Positions 18,564 to 27,279 of a stretch of DNA of 64,000 nucleotides are shown here, one piece after another. Every line of letters begins with the position of its first letter. The stretch's first letter is position 1. The notes beneath the pieces are model-generated. The model searched no databases, was not told the origin of the DNA, and saw only the letters and a list, made by a program, of their open reading frames with translations. The stretch is from Pseudomonas sp. 6D_7.1_Bac1. Its GTDB lineage: Bacteria > Pseudomonadota > Gammaproteobacteria > Pseudomonadales > Pseudomonadaceae. The DNA is taken from contig NZ_JANLNW010000084.1 of the NCBI RefSeq assembly GCF_025465945.1, forward strand, positions 124,001 to 188,000, read 5' to 3'. The position numbers and the translations under genes are program-made.

Positions 18564-19766
18564 ATGGCCATTGCCGAAAACAACTCAACCCCTGAAAGCA
18601 CCCAAGACGCGGGCAATCCGGGTAAACGCAAATTCATGCTGCTGGTGCTGGCGATTCTGGTGATCCTTGGCGGCCTCGGTGTCTGGGGCTGGCACGAACT
18701 CTACGGACGCTGGAACGAAAACACCGACGATGCCTACGTCAACGGCAACGTGGTGGAAATCACGCCGCTGGTCACTGGCACGGTGGTCAGCATCGGTGCC
18801 GATGACGGCGATCTGGTCCATGAAGGCCAGGTGCTGGTCAACTTTGACCCGAACGACGCACAAGTCGGTCTGCAAAGTGCCCAGGCCAATCTGGCCCGCA
18901 CCGTGCGTCAGGTTCGTGGCCTGTACAGCAACGTCGACGGTATGAAAGCTCAGGTCAACGCCCAAAAAGCCGCCGTGCAGAAGGCTCAGGACAACTTCAA
19001 TCGCCGCAAGAATCTGGCGGCTGGAGGGGCGATCTCCCAGGAAGAGCTGTCCCACGCTCGGGATGACCTGACCTCGGCGCAAAATGCCCTGGCCAACGCC
19101 CAGCAGCAACTCAACACCACCAATGCACTGGTCGATGACACCGTGGTTTCGTCGCACCCGGATGTGCAGGCTGCTGCCGCGCAAGTGCGCCAGGCCTACC
19201 TGACCAACGCCCGCAGCACGCTGATTGCACCGGTCACCGGTTACGTCGCCAAGCGCACCGTGCAGCTTGGCCAACGGGTTCAGCCGGGGACCGCACTGAT
19301 GGCGGTGATCCCGCTGGATCAACTGTGGATCGACGCCAACTTCAAGGAAACCCAGCTGCGTGACATGCGCATCGGTCAGCCGGTGGACATCGAAGCCGAT
19401 CTCTACGGCGGTGAAGTGAAATACAACGGCACCATCGACAGCCTCGGTGCCGGGACCGGTAGCGCATTTGCCTTGTTGCCGGCGCAGAACGCGACCGGTA
19501 ACTGGATCAAGATCGTTCAGCGGGTGCCGGTGCGGATTCACATCAACGCCGAGCAGTTGGCCGAGCACCCGTTGCGGGTTGGCCTGTCGACGATGGTCAA
19601 CGTCAACCTGCACGACCAGAGCGGTCCGGTACTGGCGCAACAGCCGCCGCAAAAGGCCTCGTTCAGCACCAACATCTATGACCGTCAGTTGGCCGAAGCC
19701 GATGCGATGATCACCCGTCTGATTCACGACAACAGTTCAGTGGCGAGCAAAACCGCTCAGCGCTGA
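18564..19766 (+). CDS. Membrane-fusion (HlyD/EmrA) subunit of efflux pump
   Basis: A 400-residue periplasmic adaptor with one N-terminal transmembrane helix (FMLLVLAILVILGGLGVWGW). The biotinyl-lipoyl half-motif ENTDDAYVNGNVVEITPLVTG is given here by its parts NTDDAYVNGN and ITPLVTGTV, and the second half by LIAPVTGYVAKRTVQLGQRV, again in parts LIAPVTGYV and VQLGQRVQPG. A coiled-coil hairpin lies between (residues about 105-210). It couples the DHA2 pump to the outer-membrane factor. Confidence 0.95.
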   Translation: MAIAENNSTPESTQDAGNPGKRKFMLLVLAILVILGGLGVWGWHELYGRWNENTDDAYVNGNVVEITPLVTGTVVSIGADDGDLVHEGQVLVNFDPNDAQVGLQSAQANLARTVRQVRGLYSNVDGMKAQVNAQKAAVQKAQDNFNRRKNLAAGGAISQEELSHARDDLTSAQNALANAQQQLNTTNALVDDTVVSSHPDVQAAAAQVRQAYLTNARSTLIAPVTGYVAKRTVQLGQRVQPGTALMAVIPLDQLWIDANFKETQLRDMRIGQPVDIEADLYGGEVKYNGTIDSLGAGTGSAFALLPAQNATGNWIKIVQRVPVRIHINAEQLAEHPLRVGLSTMVNVNLHDQSGPVLAQQPPQKASFSTNIYDRQLAEADAMITRLIHDNSSVASKTAQR

Positions 19767-19831
19767 TTCGCCAATCCGTCAGCTGCGGCCGTAACGGCCG
19801 CAGCGACTGCCAAGCTCCAAAAGGATTCGCG

Positions 19832-21361
19832 ATGAGCAATAACGCGTCTTTCAAGCCGCCCAGCCTGGTGCTCAGCACCATCGGCCTGTCGCTGGCGACC
19901 TTCATGCAGGTGCTCGACACCACCATCGCCAACGTGGCCTTGCCGACGATTTCCGGCAACCTGGGCGTGAGTTCGGAGCAGGGCACCTGGGTCATCACTT
20001 CGTTTGCCGTGAGCAACGCCATCGCGCTGCCGTTGACCGGTTGGCTGAGTCGACGCTTCGGTGAAGTGAAGCTGTTTCTCTGGGCGACCATCCTGTTTGT
20101 GCTGGCGTCGTTCCTCTGCGGGATCTCGACGTCGATGCCTGAGCTGATCGGCTTTCGCGTGCTTCAAGGCCTGGTGGCAGGTCCCTTGTATCCGATGACC
20201 CAGACCCTGCTGATCGCGGTCTATCCGCCGGCCAGGCGCGGCATGGCCCTGGCGTTGCTGGCGATGGTGACGGTGGTGGCGCCGATTGCCGGTCCCATCC
20301 TCGGCGGCTGGATTACCGACAGCTACAGCTGGCCGTGGATCTTCTTTATCAACGTGCCCATCGGGATTTTCGCGGTAATGGTCGTGCGCCAGCAACTCAA
20401 GACGCGGCCGGTGGTGACGAGTTACCAACCCATGGATTACGTCGGTCTGATCACCTTGATCATTGGCGTCGGCGCGCTGCAGATCATCCTCGACAAGGGC
20501 AATGACCTGGACTGGTTCGAATCAAACTTCATCATCATTGGGGCGGCTATTTCGGCAATCGCGCTGGCCGTGTTCGTGATCTGGGAAATGACCGACAAGC
20601 ACCCGGTGGTCAACCTGCGGCTGTTCGCCCATCGCAACTTCCGCATCGGCACCATCGTGTTGGTCCTGGGTTACGCCGGGTTCTTTGGCATCAACCTGAT
20701 TCTGCCGCAGTGGTTGCAAACCCAGATGGGCTACACCGCGACCTGGGCCGGACTGGCGGTGGCGCCGATCGGTATTCTGCCGGTGCTGATGTCGCCGTTT
20801 GTCGGCAAGTACGCGCACAAGTTCGACTTGCGGTTGCTGGCCGGGCTGGCGTTCCTGGCGATTGGCTTGAGCTGCTTCATGCGCGCCGGCTTCACCAATG
20901 AGGTGGACTTCCAGCACGTGGCGCTGGTGCAGTTGTTCATGGGTATTGGTGTGGCGCTGTTCTTCATGCCGACCCTGAGCATTCTGATGTCGGACCTGCC
21001 GCCGCATCAGATCGCCGATGGTGCGGGCCTGGCGACGTTCTTACGGACCTTGGGCGGCAGCTTCGCAGCGTCGCTGACCACCTGGATCTGGATCCGTCGC
21101 GCCGATCAGCATCACGCTTACCTGAGCGAAAGCCTCAGCACCTTTGACCCTGCGACCCGCGATGCCTTGAATACTTTGGGCGGCGCGAGCAATCCAGCGT
21201 ATGCCCAGCTCGATCACGTGCTGACCAGCCAGGCCTACATGCTCTCCACCGTGGATTATTTCACGCTGCTGGGCTGGGGTTTTATGGGGTTGATTCTGCT
21301 GGTGTGGCTGGCCAAGCCGCCGTTTGCGGCGAAGGCGGGGCCGGAGGCGAGCGGTCACTAA
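19832..21361 (+). CDS. DHA2-family drug:H+ antiporter (EmrB/QacA type)
   Basis: A 509-residue, 14-helix MFS pump. Helix 1 carries the acidic DTTIANVALPTI (motif D1), the cytoplasmic loop motif A is LSRRFGEVKLF, and antiporter motif C is in VVAPIAGPILGGWI. With the adaptor and outer-membrane factor it forms a tripartite pump exporting hydrophobic drugs or uncouplers. The exact substrate is unknown; fusaric acid, phenolics and detergents are common for this set. It is the last gene of the operon and is convergent with lpxH across a repeat pair. Confidence 0.94.
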   Translation: MSNNASFKPPSLVLSTIGLSLATFMQVLDTTIANVALPTISGNLGVSSEQGTWVITSFAVSNAIALPLTGWLSRRFGEVKLFLWATILFVLASFLCGISTSMPELIGFRVLQGLVAGPLYPMTQTLLIAVYPPARRGMALALLAMVTVVAPIAGPILGGWITDSYSWPWIFFINVPIGIFAVMVVRQQLKTRPVVTSYQPMDYVGLITLIIGVGALQIILDKGNDLDWFESNFIIIGAAISAIALAVFVIWEMTDKHPVVNLRLFAHRNFRIGTIVLVLGYAGFFGINLILPQWLQTQMGYTATWAGLAVAPIGILPVLMSPFVGKYAHKFDLRLLAGLAFLAIGLSCFMRAGFTNEVDFQHVALVQLFMGIGVALFFMPTLSILMSDLPPHQIADGAGLATFLRTLGGSFAASLTTWIWIRRADQHHAYLSESLSTFDPATRDALNTLGGASNPAYAQLDHVLTSQAYMLSTVDYFTLLGWGFMGLILLVWLAKPPFAAKAGPEASGH

Positions 21362-21383
21362 TAGAGGGGCGGCATGAGGATCT

Positions 21384-21527
21384 GTAGCAGCTGCCGAGCC
21401 CGCGAGGCTGCGTTCGGCCGCGGAGCGGTCGCAGTCCGGTGCATGCGGTTGTTCTGTTGAACCGCGATCACGGGTTTTACGACCGCTTCGCGGCCGAACG
21501 CAGCCTCGCGGGCTCGACAGCTGCTAC
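21384..21527. repeat. Long inverted repeat pair (GTAGCAGCTGCCGAGC family)
   Basis: 48-nt arms at 21384-21431 and 21480-21527 are reverse complements with two mismatches. The element is related to 10042-10200 but carries an extra GGCCGCGGAGCGGTCG extension in each arm. It sits between convergent emrB-like and lpxH genes. Confidence 0.85.
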
Positions 21528-21535
21528 AGGCCGGA

Positions 21536-22285
21536 TCAGTTACCTGGCAACGCCAGCTGCGGGTTCACAAAATCAAACGCCGCCAGCGCAAACCCTTGCT
21601 CATCCACCTGCAGCGCCCAGCCCTGACGATCCCAATCCCCCAGCACAATGCGCTTGGCGGCTTGTTCGCCAATCTGCAATTTGTGGATGGCAGGGCGGTG
21701 GGTGTGGCCGTGGACCAGGGTTTTCACGCCGTACTGCTGCATGATCCGCGGGATTTCCTCGGGGGTTACATCGACGATGTCGTTGGCTTTCATCCGGGTT
21801 TGCGCGCGGCTTTCGCTGCGCAGCTTGCGTGCCAGCTTATGGCGGGTGCGCAGTGGCAGATGGCGCAACACGAACAAGGTGATGGGGTTGCGCAGGTAGC
21901 GGCGCATCCGCATATAGCTTTCGTCGCGGGTACACAGGCTGTCGCCGTGCATCAACAGCACCGGTTCACCTGCGAGCTGCACGACACTCGGGTCTTTGAG
22001 CAGGGTGCAGCCGGCTGCTTTGCAGAAGGCCTTGCCGAGCAGGAAGTCGCGATTGCCGTGCATCAGAAAGATCGCCGTGCCGCTGTCGCTAAGTTCGCGC
22101 AGGGCCTGGCAGATGGAGCGTTGGAAGGGGGTCATGGCATCGTCGCCGACCCACACCTCGAAAAAGTCGCCCAGAATATACAGCGCGGTCGCGGAGCGGG
22201 CGCGGGTGGCGAGCAAATCCAGAAACGCCCGGGTGATGTCCGGGCGCTCCTCTTCCAGATGTAAATCTGAAATCAGCAATATCAC
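21536..22285 (-). CDS. lpxH: UDP-2,3-diacylglucosamine diphosphatase
   Basis: A 249-residue peripheral inner-membrane calcineurin-like phosphoesterase of lipid A synthesis that cleaves UDP-2,3-diacylglucosamine to lipid X and UMP. Metal-binding motifs are all present in order: DLHLEEERPDITRAF, GDFFEVWVGDD, HGNRDF, HGDSLCTRD and HGHTHRPAIH. The start is GTG and overlaps the ppiB stop in GTGA, so it depends on translation of ppiB. Confidence 0.96.
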   Translation of the reverse strand: MILLISDLHLEEERPDITRAFLDLLATRARSATALYILGDFFEVWVGDDAMTPFQRSICQALRELSDSGTAIFLMHGNRDFLLGKAFCKAAGCTLLKDPSVVQLAGEPVLLMHGDSLCTRDESYMRMRRYLRNPITLFVLRHLPLRTRHKLARKLRSESRAQTRMKANDIVDVTPEEIPRIMQQYGVKTLVHGHTHRPAIHKLQIGEQAAKRIVLGDWDRQGWALQVDEQGFALAAFDFVNPQLALPGN

Positions 22286-22785
22286 TCAATGATCTCGGCT
22301 TTCTCGATGATCACGTCTTCTGCGGGTACGTCCTGGTGACCGGATTTCATGGTGGTCGAAACACCTTTGATCTTGTCGACAACGTCAGTACCGGCGGTCA
22401 CTTTACCGAACACGGCATAGCCCCAGCCCTGAGCGTTCTTGCCGCTGTGGTTGAGGAAGCTGTTGTCCGCGACGTTGATGAAGAACTGCGCGGAAGCCGA
22501 ATGCGGCTCCATGGTACGGGCCATGGCGACGGTGTATTTGTCGTTGGAAAGACCGTTGTCGGCTTCGTTCTGGATGCTTGGACGCTTGTCTTTCTTTTCC
22601 TTCATGCCTGGCTCGAAACCGCCGCCCTGGATCATGAAGTTGCCGATGACACGGTGGAAAACGGTGTTTTCGTAGTGGCCGGCTTTAACGTATTCGATGA
22701 AGTTGGCCACGGTGATCGGGGCCTTCTCGGCGTTCAGTTCCAGGACGATTTCGCCGTGGTTGGTGGTCAATTTGACTTGAGTCAT
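22282..22785 (-). CDS. ppiB: Cytoplasmic peptidyl-prolyl cis-trans isomerase B
   Basis: A 167-residue cyclophilin catalysing proline isomerisation. Active-site motifs are FHRVIGNFMIQGGGF and SASAQFFINVADNSFLN; the extension after MIQGGGFEPG and the short C-terminus match bacterial PpiB. I start at 22785, where MTQVKLTTNHGEIVLEL begins the domain. The longer open frame upstream is unsupported. It is cotranscribed with lpxH and divergent from glnS. Confidence 0.96.
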   Translation of the reverse strand: MTQVKLTTNHGEIVLELNAEKAPITVANFIEYVKAGHYENTVFHRVIGNFMIQGGGFEPGMKEKKDKRPSIQNEADNGLSNDKYTVAMARTMEPHSASAQFFINVADNSFLNHSGKNAQGWGYAVFGKVTAGTDVVDKIKGVSTTMKSGHQDVPAEDVIIEKAEIIE

Positions 22786-23062
22786 GATCGTTACTCTTTC
22801 AAGGAGAAGCGTTTTCAAGGAATTCGTGGCTTTCGGGGCGCTGCGTGACGCGTGCGAGGCCGAACCTGTTTGGCAAAAAATCGCCAAGGTGGGCAGTTTA
22901 GCGCGACGGCTGCGAATTTCGAGGCTGTTTTTCATCTGCGGTGCATTAAAAGCAGCAGTTTTAGGGCCTGCTCTGTCAGGCGCTTGACCGCATCGGCTAT
23001 GATAGCGGCTTTGTTTTGTCAGGCCCTTAGTCCGGCCACGCACTTGTACGTTCAAGGATCCT

Positions 23063-24760
23063 ATGAGCAAGCCCACTGTCGACCCTACCTCGAATTCCAA
23101 GACTGGCCCTGCCGTGCCGGTCAATTTCCTGCGCCCGATCATCCAGGCGGACCTGGACTCGGGTAAGCACACGCAGATCGTCACCCGTTTCCCGCCTGAG
23201 CCCAACGGCTACCTGCACATCGGTCACGCCAAGTCGATCTGTGTGAACTTCGGTCTGGCCCAGGAGTTCGGTGGCGTGACGCACCTGCGTTTCGACGATA
23301 CCAACCCGGCCAAGGAAGACCAGGAATACATCGACGCTATCGAAAGCGACGTCAAGTGGCTGGGTTTCGAATGGTCTGGTGAAGTGCGCTATGCCTCGCA
23401 GTATTTCGACCAGTTGCACGAATGGGCGGTAGAGCTGATCAAGGCGGGCAAGGCGTATGTCTGCGACCTGACCCCCCAGCAGTCCAAGGAATACCGTGGC
23501 AGCCTGACCGAACCCGGCAAGAACAGCCCGTTCCGCGACCGTAGCGTCGAAGAGAACCTGGACCTGTTCGCCCGCATGAAGGCCGGCGAGTTCAAGGACG
23601 GTGAGCGCGTGCTGCGCGCCAAGATCGACATGGCGTCGCCGAACATGAACCTGCGTGACCCGATCCTGTATCGCATCCGTCATGCTCACCACCACCAGAC
23701 CGGTGACAAGTGGTGCATCTACCCGAACTACGATTTCACCCACGGTCAGTCGGACGCCATCGAAGGCATCACCCACTCGATCTGCACCCTGGAGTTCGAA
23801 GGCCATCGTCCGCTGTACGACTGGTTCCTGGACAACCTGCCAGTACCGGCGCACCCACGTCAGTACGAGTTCTCGCGCCTGAACCTGAACTACACCATCA
23901 CCAGCAAGCGCAAGCTCAAGCAGTTGGTCGATGAAAAGCACGTCAATGGCTGGGACGATCCGCGCATGTCGACGCTGTCGGGTTTCCGTCGCCGCGGTTA
24001 CACGCCGAAATCGATCCGCAACTTCTGCGAAATGATCGGCACCAACCGTTCCGACGGCGTGGTCGACTTCGGCATGCTCGAATTCAGCATCCGTGACGAC
24101 CTGGACCACAGCGCCCCACGCGCCATGTGCGTACTGCGTCCGCTGAAAGTCGTGATCACCAACTACCCGGAAGGTCAGGTCGAGAACCTCGAACTGCCAT
24201 GCCACCCGAAAGAAGACATGGGCGTGCGGGTTCTGCCATTCGCCCGTGAGATCTACATCGACCGTGAAGACTTCATGGAAGAGCCGCCAAAGGGCTACAA
24301 ACGCCTGGAGCCAGCCGGTGAAGTGCGTCTGCGTGGCAGCTACGTGATCCGTGCCGACGAAGCGATCAAGGACGCCGATGGCAACATCGTCGAACTGCGT
24401 TGCTCCTACGATCCGGAAACACTGGGCAAGAACCCTGAAGGCCGCAAGGTCAAAGGCGTGATTCACTGGGTGCCGGCTGCGGCCAGCGTCGAGTGTGAAG
24501 TGCGTCTGTACGATCGTCTGTTCCGTTCGCCGAACCCTGAGAAGGCCGAAGACAGCGCCGGTTTCCTGGACAACATCAACCCTGACTCGCTGCAGGTGCT
24601 TACCGGTTGTCGTGCTGAGCCTTCGTTGGGCAATGCACAGCCGGAAGACCGTTTCCAGTTCGAGCGCGAAGGTTACTTCTGCGCGGATATCAAGGACTCG
24701 AAACCCGGTCACCCGGTATTCAACCGCACCGTGACCCTGCGTGATTCGTGGGGCCAGTGA
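23063..24760 (+). CDS. glnS: Glutaminyl-tRNA synthetase
   Basis: A 565-residue class I aminoacyl-tRNA synthetase charging tRNA-Gln. The HIGH signature is in PPEPNGYLHIGHAKS, the KMSKS equivalent is ITSKRKLKQLV, and the C-terminal half holds the two beta-barrel anticodon-binding domains. An AAGGATC ribosome site precedes the ATG. cysS follows on the same strand after 43 nt. Confidence 0.97.
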   Translation: MSKPTVDPTSNSKTGPAVPVNFLRPIIQADLDSGKHTQIVTRFPPEPNGYLHIGHAKSICVNFGLAQEFGGVTHLRFDDTNPAKEDQEYIDAIESDVKWLGFEWSGEVRYASQYFDQLHEWAVELIKAGKAYVCDLTPQQSKEYRGSLTEPGKNSPFRDRSVEENLDLFARMKAGEFKDGERVLRAKIDMASPNMNLRDPILYRIRHAHHHQTGDKWCIYPNYDFTHGQSDAIEGITHSICTLEFEGHRPLYDWFLDNLPVPAHPRQYEFSRLNLNYTITSKRKLKQLVDEKHVNGWDDPRMSTLSGFRRRGYTPKSIRNFCEMIGTNRSDGVVDFGMLEFSIRDDLDHSAPRAMCVLRPLKVVITNYPEGQVENLELPCHPKEDMGVRVLPFAREIYIDREDFMEEPPKGYKRLEPAGEVRLRGSYVIRADEAIKDADGNIVELRCSYDPETLGKNPEGRKVKGVIHWVPAAASVECEVRLYDRLFRSPNPEKAEDSAGFLDNINPDSLQVLTGCRAEPSLGNAQPEDRFQFEREGYFCADIKDSKPGHPVFNRTVTLRDSWGQ

Positions 24761-24803
24761 TTTAGCGACAGGCCTGACCGGCTCTGATAAATAGGCAATA
24801 ATC

Positions 24804-26186
24804 GTGCTTACGATCTACAACACGCTCACCAAGAGCAAAGAAGTCTTCAAACCGCTGGATGGTAACAAGGTGCGCATGTACGTGTGCGGGATGACAGTGT
24901 ACGACTACTGCCACCTGGGCCACGGCCGCAGCATGGTCGCGTTCGACCTGGTGACCCGCTGGTTGCGGTTCAGCGGTTATGACCTGACCTACGTGCGCAA
25001 CATCACCGACATCGACGACAAGATCATCAATCGCGCCCGTGAAAACGGCGAGTCGTTCGAGGCGTTGACCGAGCGCATGATCGCGGCAATGCACGAAGAC
25101 GAGTCACGCTTGAACATCCTCAAGCCGGACATGGAACCGCGCGCCACCGGCCACATCGCCGGCATGCACGCGATGATCCAGACCCTGATCGACAAGGGCT
25201 ACGCCTACGCGCCGGGTAACGGCGACGTGTACTACCGCGTCGCCAAGTTCATGGGTTACGGCAAGCTGTCGCGCAAGAAGATCGAAGACCTGCGCATCGG
25301 CGCCCGGATCGAAGTCGACGAGTCGAAACAGGACCCGTTGGACTTCGTACTGTGGAAAGCCGCCAAGCCGGGTGAGCCGAGCTGGGAATCGCCATGGGGC
25401 GCCGGGCGTCCGGGCTGGCACATCGAGTGCTCGGTGATGTCGACTTGCTGCCTCGGTGAAACCTTCGATATTCATGGCGGCGGCAGCGACCTTGAGTTCC
25501 CGCACCATGAAAACGAAATCGCCCAGAGCGAAGCGGCCACCGGCAAGACCTACGCCAACGCGTGGATGCATTGCGGGATGATTCGCATCAATGGCGAGAA
25601 GATGTCCAAGTCCTTGAACAACTTCTTCACCATTCGTGACGTGCTCGACAAATACCACCCGGAAGTCGTGCGTTACCTGCTGGTATCGAGCCATTACCGC
25701 AGCGCGATCAACTACTCGGAAGACAACCTCAAGGACGCCAAGGGCGCGCTGGAGCGTTTCTACCACGCGTTGAAAGGCCTGCCGACGGTTCCGGCCGCCG
25801 GTGGCGAAGCCTTCGTCGAGCGTTTCACCCAGGTGATGAACGACGACTTCGGCACGCCGGAAGCCTGCGCGGTGCTGTTCGAGATGGTGCGCGAGATCAA
25901 CCGCTTGCGTGAGAGCGATCTCGATGCCGCGGCAGGTCTGGCGGCGCGCTTGAAAGAACTGGCCAGCGTGCTCGGTGTGTTGCAACTGGAAGCCGATGAC
26001 TTCCTGCAAGCCGGTGCCGAAGGCCGGGTCGATGCAGCAGAAGTCGACGCGCTGATCCAGGCGCGCCTGACGGCCCGTGCCAACAAGGACTGGGCCGAGT
26101 CGGACCGCATCCGCGACCAGCTCACCGCCATGGGCGTGGTGCTGGAAGACGGTAAGGGCGGCACGACGTGGCGTCTGGCTGACTAA
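24804..26186 (+). CDS. cysS: Cysteinyl-tRNA synthetase
   Basis: A 460-residue class I synthetase. Zinc-binding Cys of VCGMTVYDYCHLGHGRS also precedes the HIGH variant HLGH. Further zinc ligands are in WHIECSVMS and GSDLEFPHHENE, and KMSKS is exact (KMSKSLNNFFT). The C-terminal DALR domain follows. It starts with GTG. The gene ends in a clear intrinsic terminator. Confidence 0.97.
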   Translation: MLTIYNTLTKSKEVFKPLDGNKVRMYVCGMTVYDYCHLGHGRSMVAFDLVTRWLRFSGYDLTYVRNITDIDDKIINRARENGESFEALTERMIAAMHEDESRLNILKPDMEPRATGHIAGMHAMIQTLIDKGYAYAPGNGDVYYRVAKFMGYGKLSRKKIEDLRIGARIEVDESKQDPLDFVLWKAAKPGEPSWESPWGAGRPGWHIECSVMSTCCLGETFDIHGGGSDLEFPHHENEIAQSEAATGKTYANAWMHCGMIRINGEKMSKSLNNFFTIRDVLDKYHPEVVRYLLVSSHYRSAINYSEDNLKDAKGALERFYHALKGLPTVPAAGGEAFVERFTQVMNDDFGTPEACAVLFEMVREINRLRESDLDAAAGLAARLKELASVLGVLQLEADDFLQAGAEGRVDAAEVDALIQARLTARANKDWAESDRIRDQLTAMGVVLEDGKGGTTWRLAD

Positions 26187-26204
26187 AGCCTGCTTGAGCT
26201 AAAA

Positions 26205-26234
26205 ACAAAACCCGCCTTGTGCGGGTTTTTGTTT
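26205..26234 (+). terminator. Intrinsic terminator of cysS
   Basis: AAAACCCGC (26207-26215) pairs with GCGGGTTTT (26221-26229) around a 5-nt loop; a T-rich tail follows. Confidence 0.85.
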
Positions 26235-26266
26235 GATGGACGTAATCTTTGTCGAGATAGAACGGG

Positions 26267-26644
26267 TTAAACCAAAATAGCGAGTGATGTGTATTTGGCG
26301 ACTAAAGGGTCGGCGGTAAGTAGCTTCATTGGTTCTGTGATTGCAGTTGCAACAATAAGGCGATCGAACGGATCGCGATGGTGATGTTCGAGGTCTTTCA
26401 CCGCAATAGCGTGTTCTGACGTGACAGGCAGCTCTATGAAACCGCCTTCGAGGCAGTATTCTCGAATCTCTTCCAAATCAACGCTTAGCTTTCCCAGCCC
26501 AACCTTGATTGCCATCTCCCAGAAAGTAGCTGCGCTGATGTAAATCTCAGCGGCGCTCTCAATGAGCTTTCTGGCTCTGCCGGATAGTTTTGGGTCATCA
26601 CTGAGAGTCCAAAGCAGAATATGTGTATCGAGTAAGACCCTCAT
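26267..26644 (-). CDS. PIN-domain toxin (VapC-like)
   Basis: A 125-residue PIN-fold ribonuclease, the likely toxin of a type II toxin-antitoxin pair. The four acidic active-site residues are in place: Asp6 (LLDTHILLW), Glu43 (ATFWEMAIK), Asp94 (RDPFDRLIVA) and Asp112 (LLTADP). The HHHRDPFDR block is typical of PIN toxins paired with Phd/YefM-type antitoxins (COG3744) rather than AbrB-type VapB. ATG overlaps the antitoxin stop (ATGA). Local base composition is visibly more AT-rich than the flanking cysS and nuoN, consistent with transfer. Confidence 0.9.
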   Translation of the reverse strand: MRVLLDTHILLWTLSDDPKLSGRARKLIESAAEIYISAATFWEMAIKVGLGKLSVDLEEIREYCLEGGFIELPVTSEHAIAVKDLEHHHRDPFDRLIVATAITEPMKLLTADPLVAKYTSLAILV

Positions 26645-26880
26645 CCATGAGTCCCTTCAAATGCGTCCAGCATCTCGTCCGGTAGCGGCGCATCAAAGTC
26701 TTCAGGCAAGGTCAGTTTGCCTTTCATCGCTCCGATCCGCCGTCCGGAGGGTTTTCCCACGGGAACAAGGCGGGCAAGGGCTCGACCATGTTTAGCAATC
26801 GTGATGATCTGTCCGGAAGCAGCGTCATCGACCAGTTTGGACAAATTGTTTTTTGCTTCACCTAACGGGACGATAATCAT
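26641..26880 (-). CDS. Phd/YefM-family antitoxin
   Basis: A 79-residue antitoxin. The N-terminal Phd fold begins MIIVPLGEAKNNLSKLVDDA and continues through GQIITIAKHGRALARLVPV; the C-terminal tail (LPEDFDAPLPDEMLDAFEG) is the acidic toxin-wrapping segment. I start at 26880 because a GGAGAGG ribosome site lies 4 nt upstream and the family always begins this way. The open frame continues upstream to 27129 but that part belongs to a separate remnant. A promoter and inverted-repeat operator lie directly upstream. Confidence 0.9.
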   Translation of the reverse strand: MIIVPLGEAKNNLSKLVDDAASGQIITIAKHGRALARLVPVGKPSGRRIGAMKGKLTLPEDFDAPLPDEMLDAFEGTHG

Positions 26881-26894
26881 GATGCCTCTCCAAT

Positions 26895-26918
26895 ATTCTG
26901 GACAAATATAGCCAGAAT
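26895..26918. promoter_or_regulatory. Inverted-repeat operator of the toxin-antitoxin pair
   Basis: ATTCTGG (26895-26901) and CCAGAAT (26912-26918) are perfect 7-bp arms around 10 nt. They enclose the predicted -10 box, 14 nt before the antitoxin ATG. This is the expected site for autoregulation by Phd-toxin complex. Confidence 0.6.
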
Positions 26919-26933
26919 TTTTGGGGTAGGCAA
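26905..26933 (-). promoter_or_regulatory. Promoter of the toxin-antitoxin pair
   Basis: On the minus strand: -35 TTGCCT (26928-26933), 17-nt spacer, -10 TATATT (26905-26910). The leader would be only about 18 nt, ending in the GGAGAGG ribosome site. Confidence 0.6.
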
Positions 26934-27021
26934 AGATGAGCGGACAATAGGTCAAGTTGTCATGTGTCGAGTGAGCGGTGAAAGGTCTAGAGGTTTTTGA
27001 AGTTGCTGGCGTTTCGGGAGT

Positions 27022-27105
27022 ACCCCTTACCCGAATGTTGCGCTGTCGCTCAGTCGCCAGGCATTTAAAACCTTCGACCACTTCTGAAAAAATATCCCGT
27101 TTCAT
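27022..27105 (-). pseudogene. Truncated 5' remnant of an HTH-type (HigA-like) antitoxin gene
   Basis: From ATG 27105, with a good AGGAG ribosome site, 28 codons read MKRDIFSEVVEGFKCLATER then QRNIRVRG. This matches my memory of the conserved N-terminus of XRE-type antitoxins found with RelE/HigB-like toxins (MKRDxFxELxEGxxxLAxER). The helix-turn-helix that should follow is absent in all frames, and the frame runs into unrelated sequence and then into the Phd gene. It is probably a decayed neighbour of the present pair. Confidence 0.45.
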
Positions 27106-27220
27106 CGAATGCTCCTGATAGCCCGTCACTCACCTTAGCGCTCAGTAGCATCAGCCTGATGTCAGCTGCCACCGGTCTCTTTGCAGGCATATTCCGAGAA
27201 AGGGGAGAGCAGTCGCCCAA

Positions 27221-27250
27221 ACGCAAAAACGGCACCCGAAGGTGCCGTTT
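27221..27250 (-). terminator. Intrinsic terminator of the nuo operon
   Basis: On the minus strand AAACGGCACC, a TTCG tetraloop and GGTGCCGTTT (27227-27250) form a 10-bp stem followed by a U-run. It lies about 30 nt after the nuoN stop. Confidence 0.85.
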
Positions 27251-27279
27251 CTGTTTTCTACTGCGTGTCGCTTAAGCGA

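Noticed and set aside
23027..24712. 561-codon minus-strand frame opposite glnS
   Set aside because: Shadow frame; glnS has complete class I synthetase motifs on the other strand.
26881..27129. Antitoxin extended to 162 codons from an upstream start
   Set aside because: Phd-family proteins start at the 26880 ATG, which has its own ribosome site, promoter and operator. The upstream codons look like a separate remnant.
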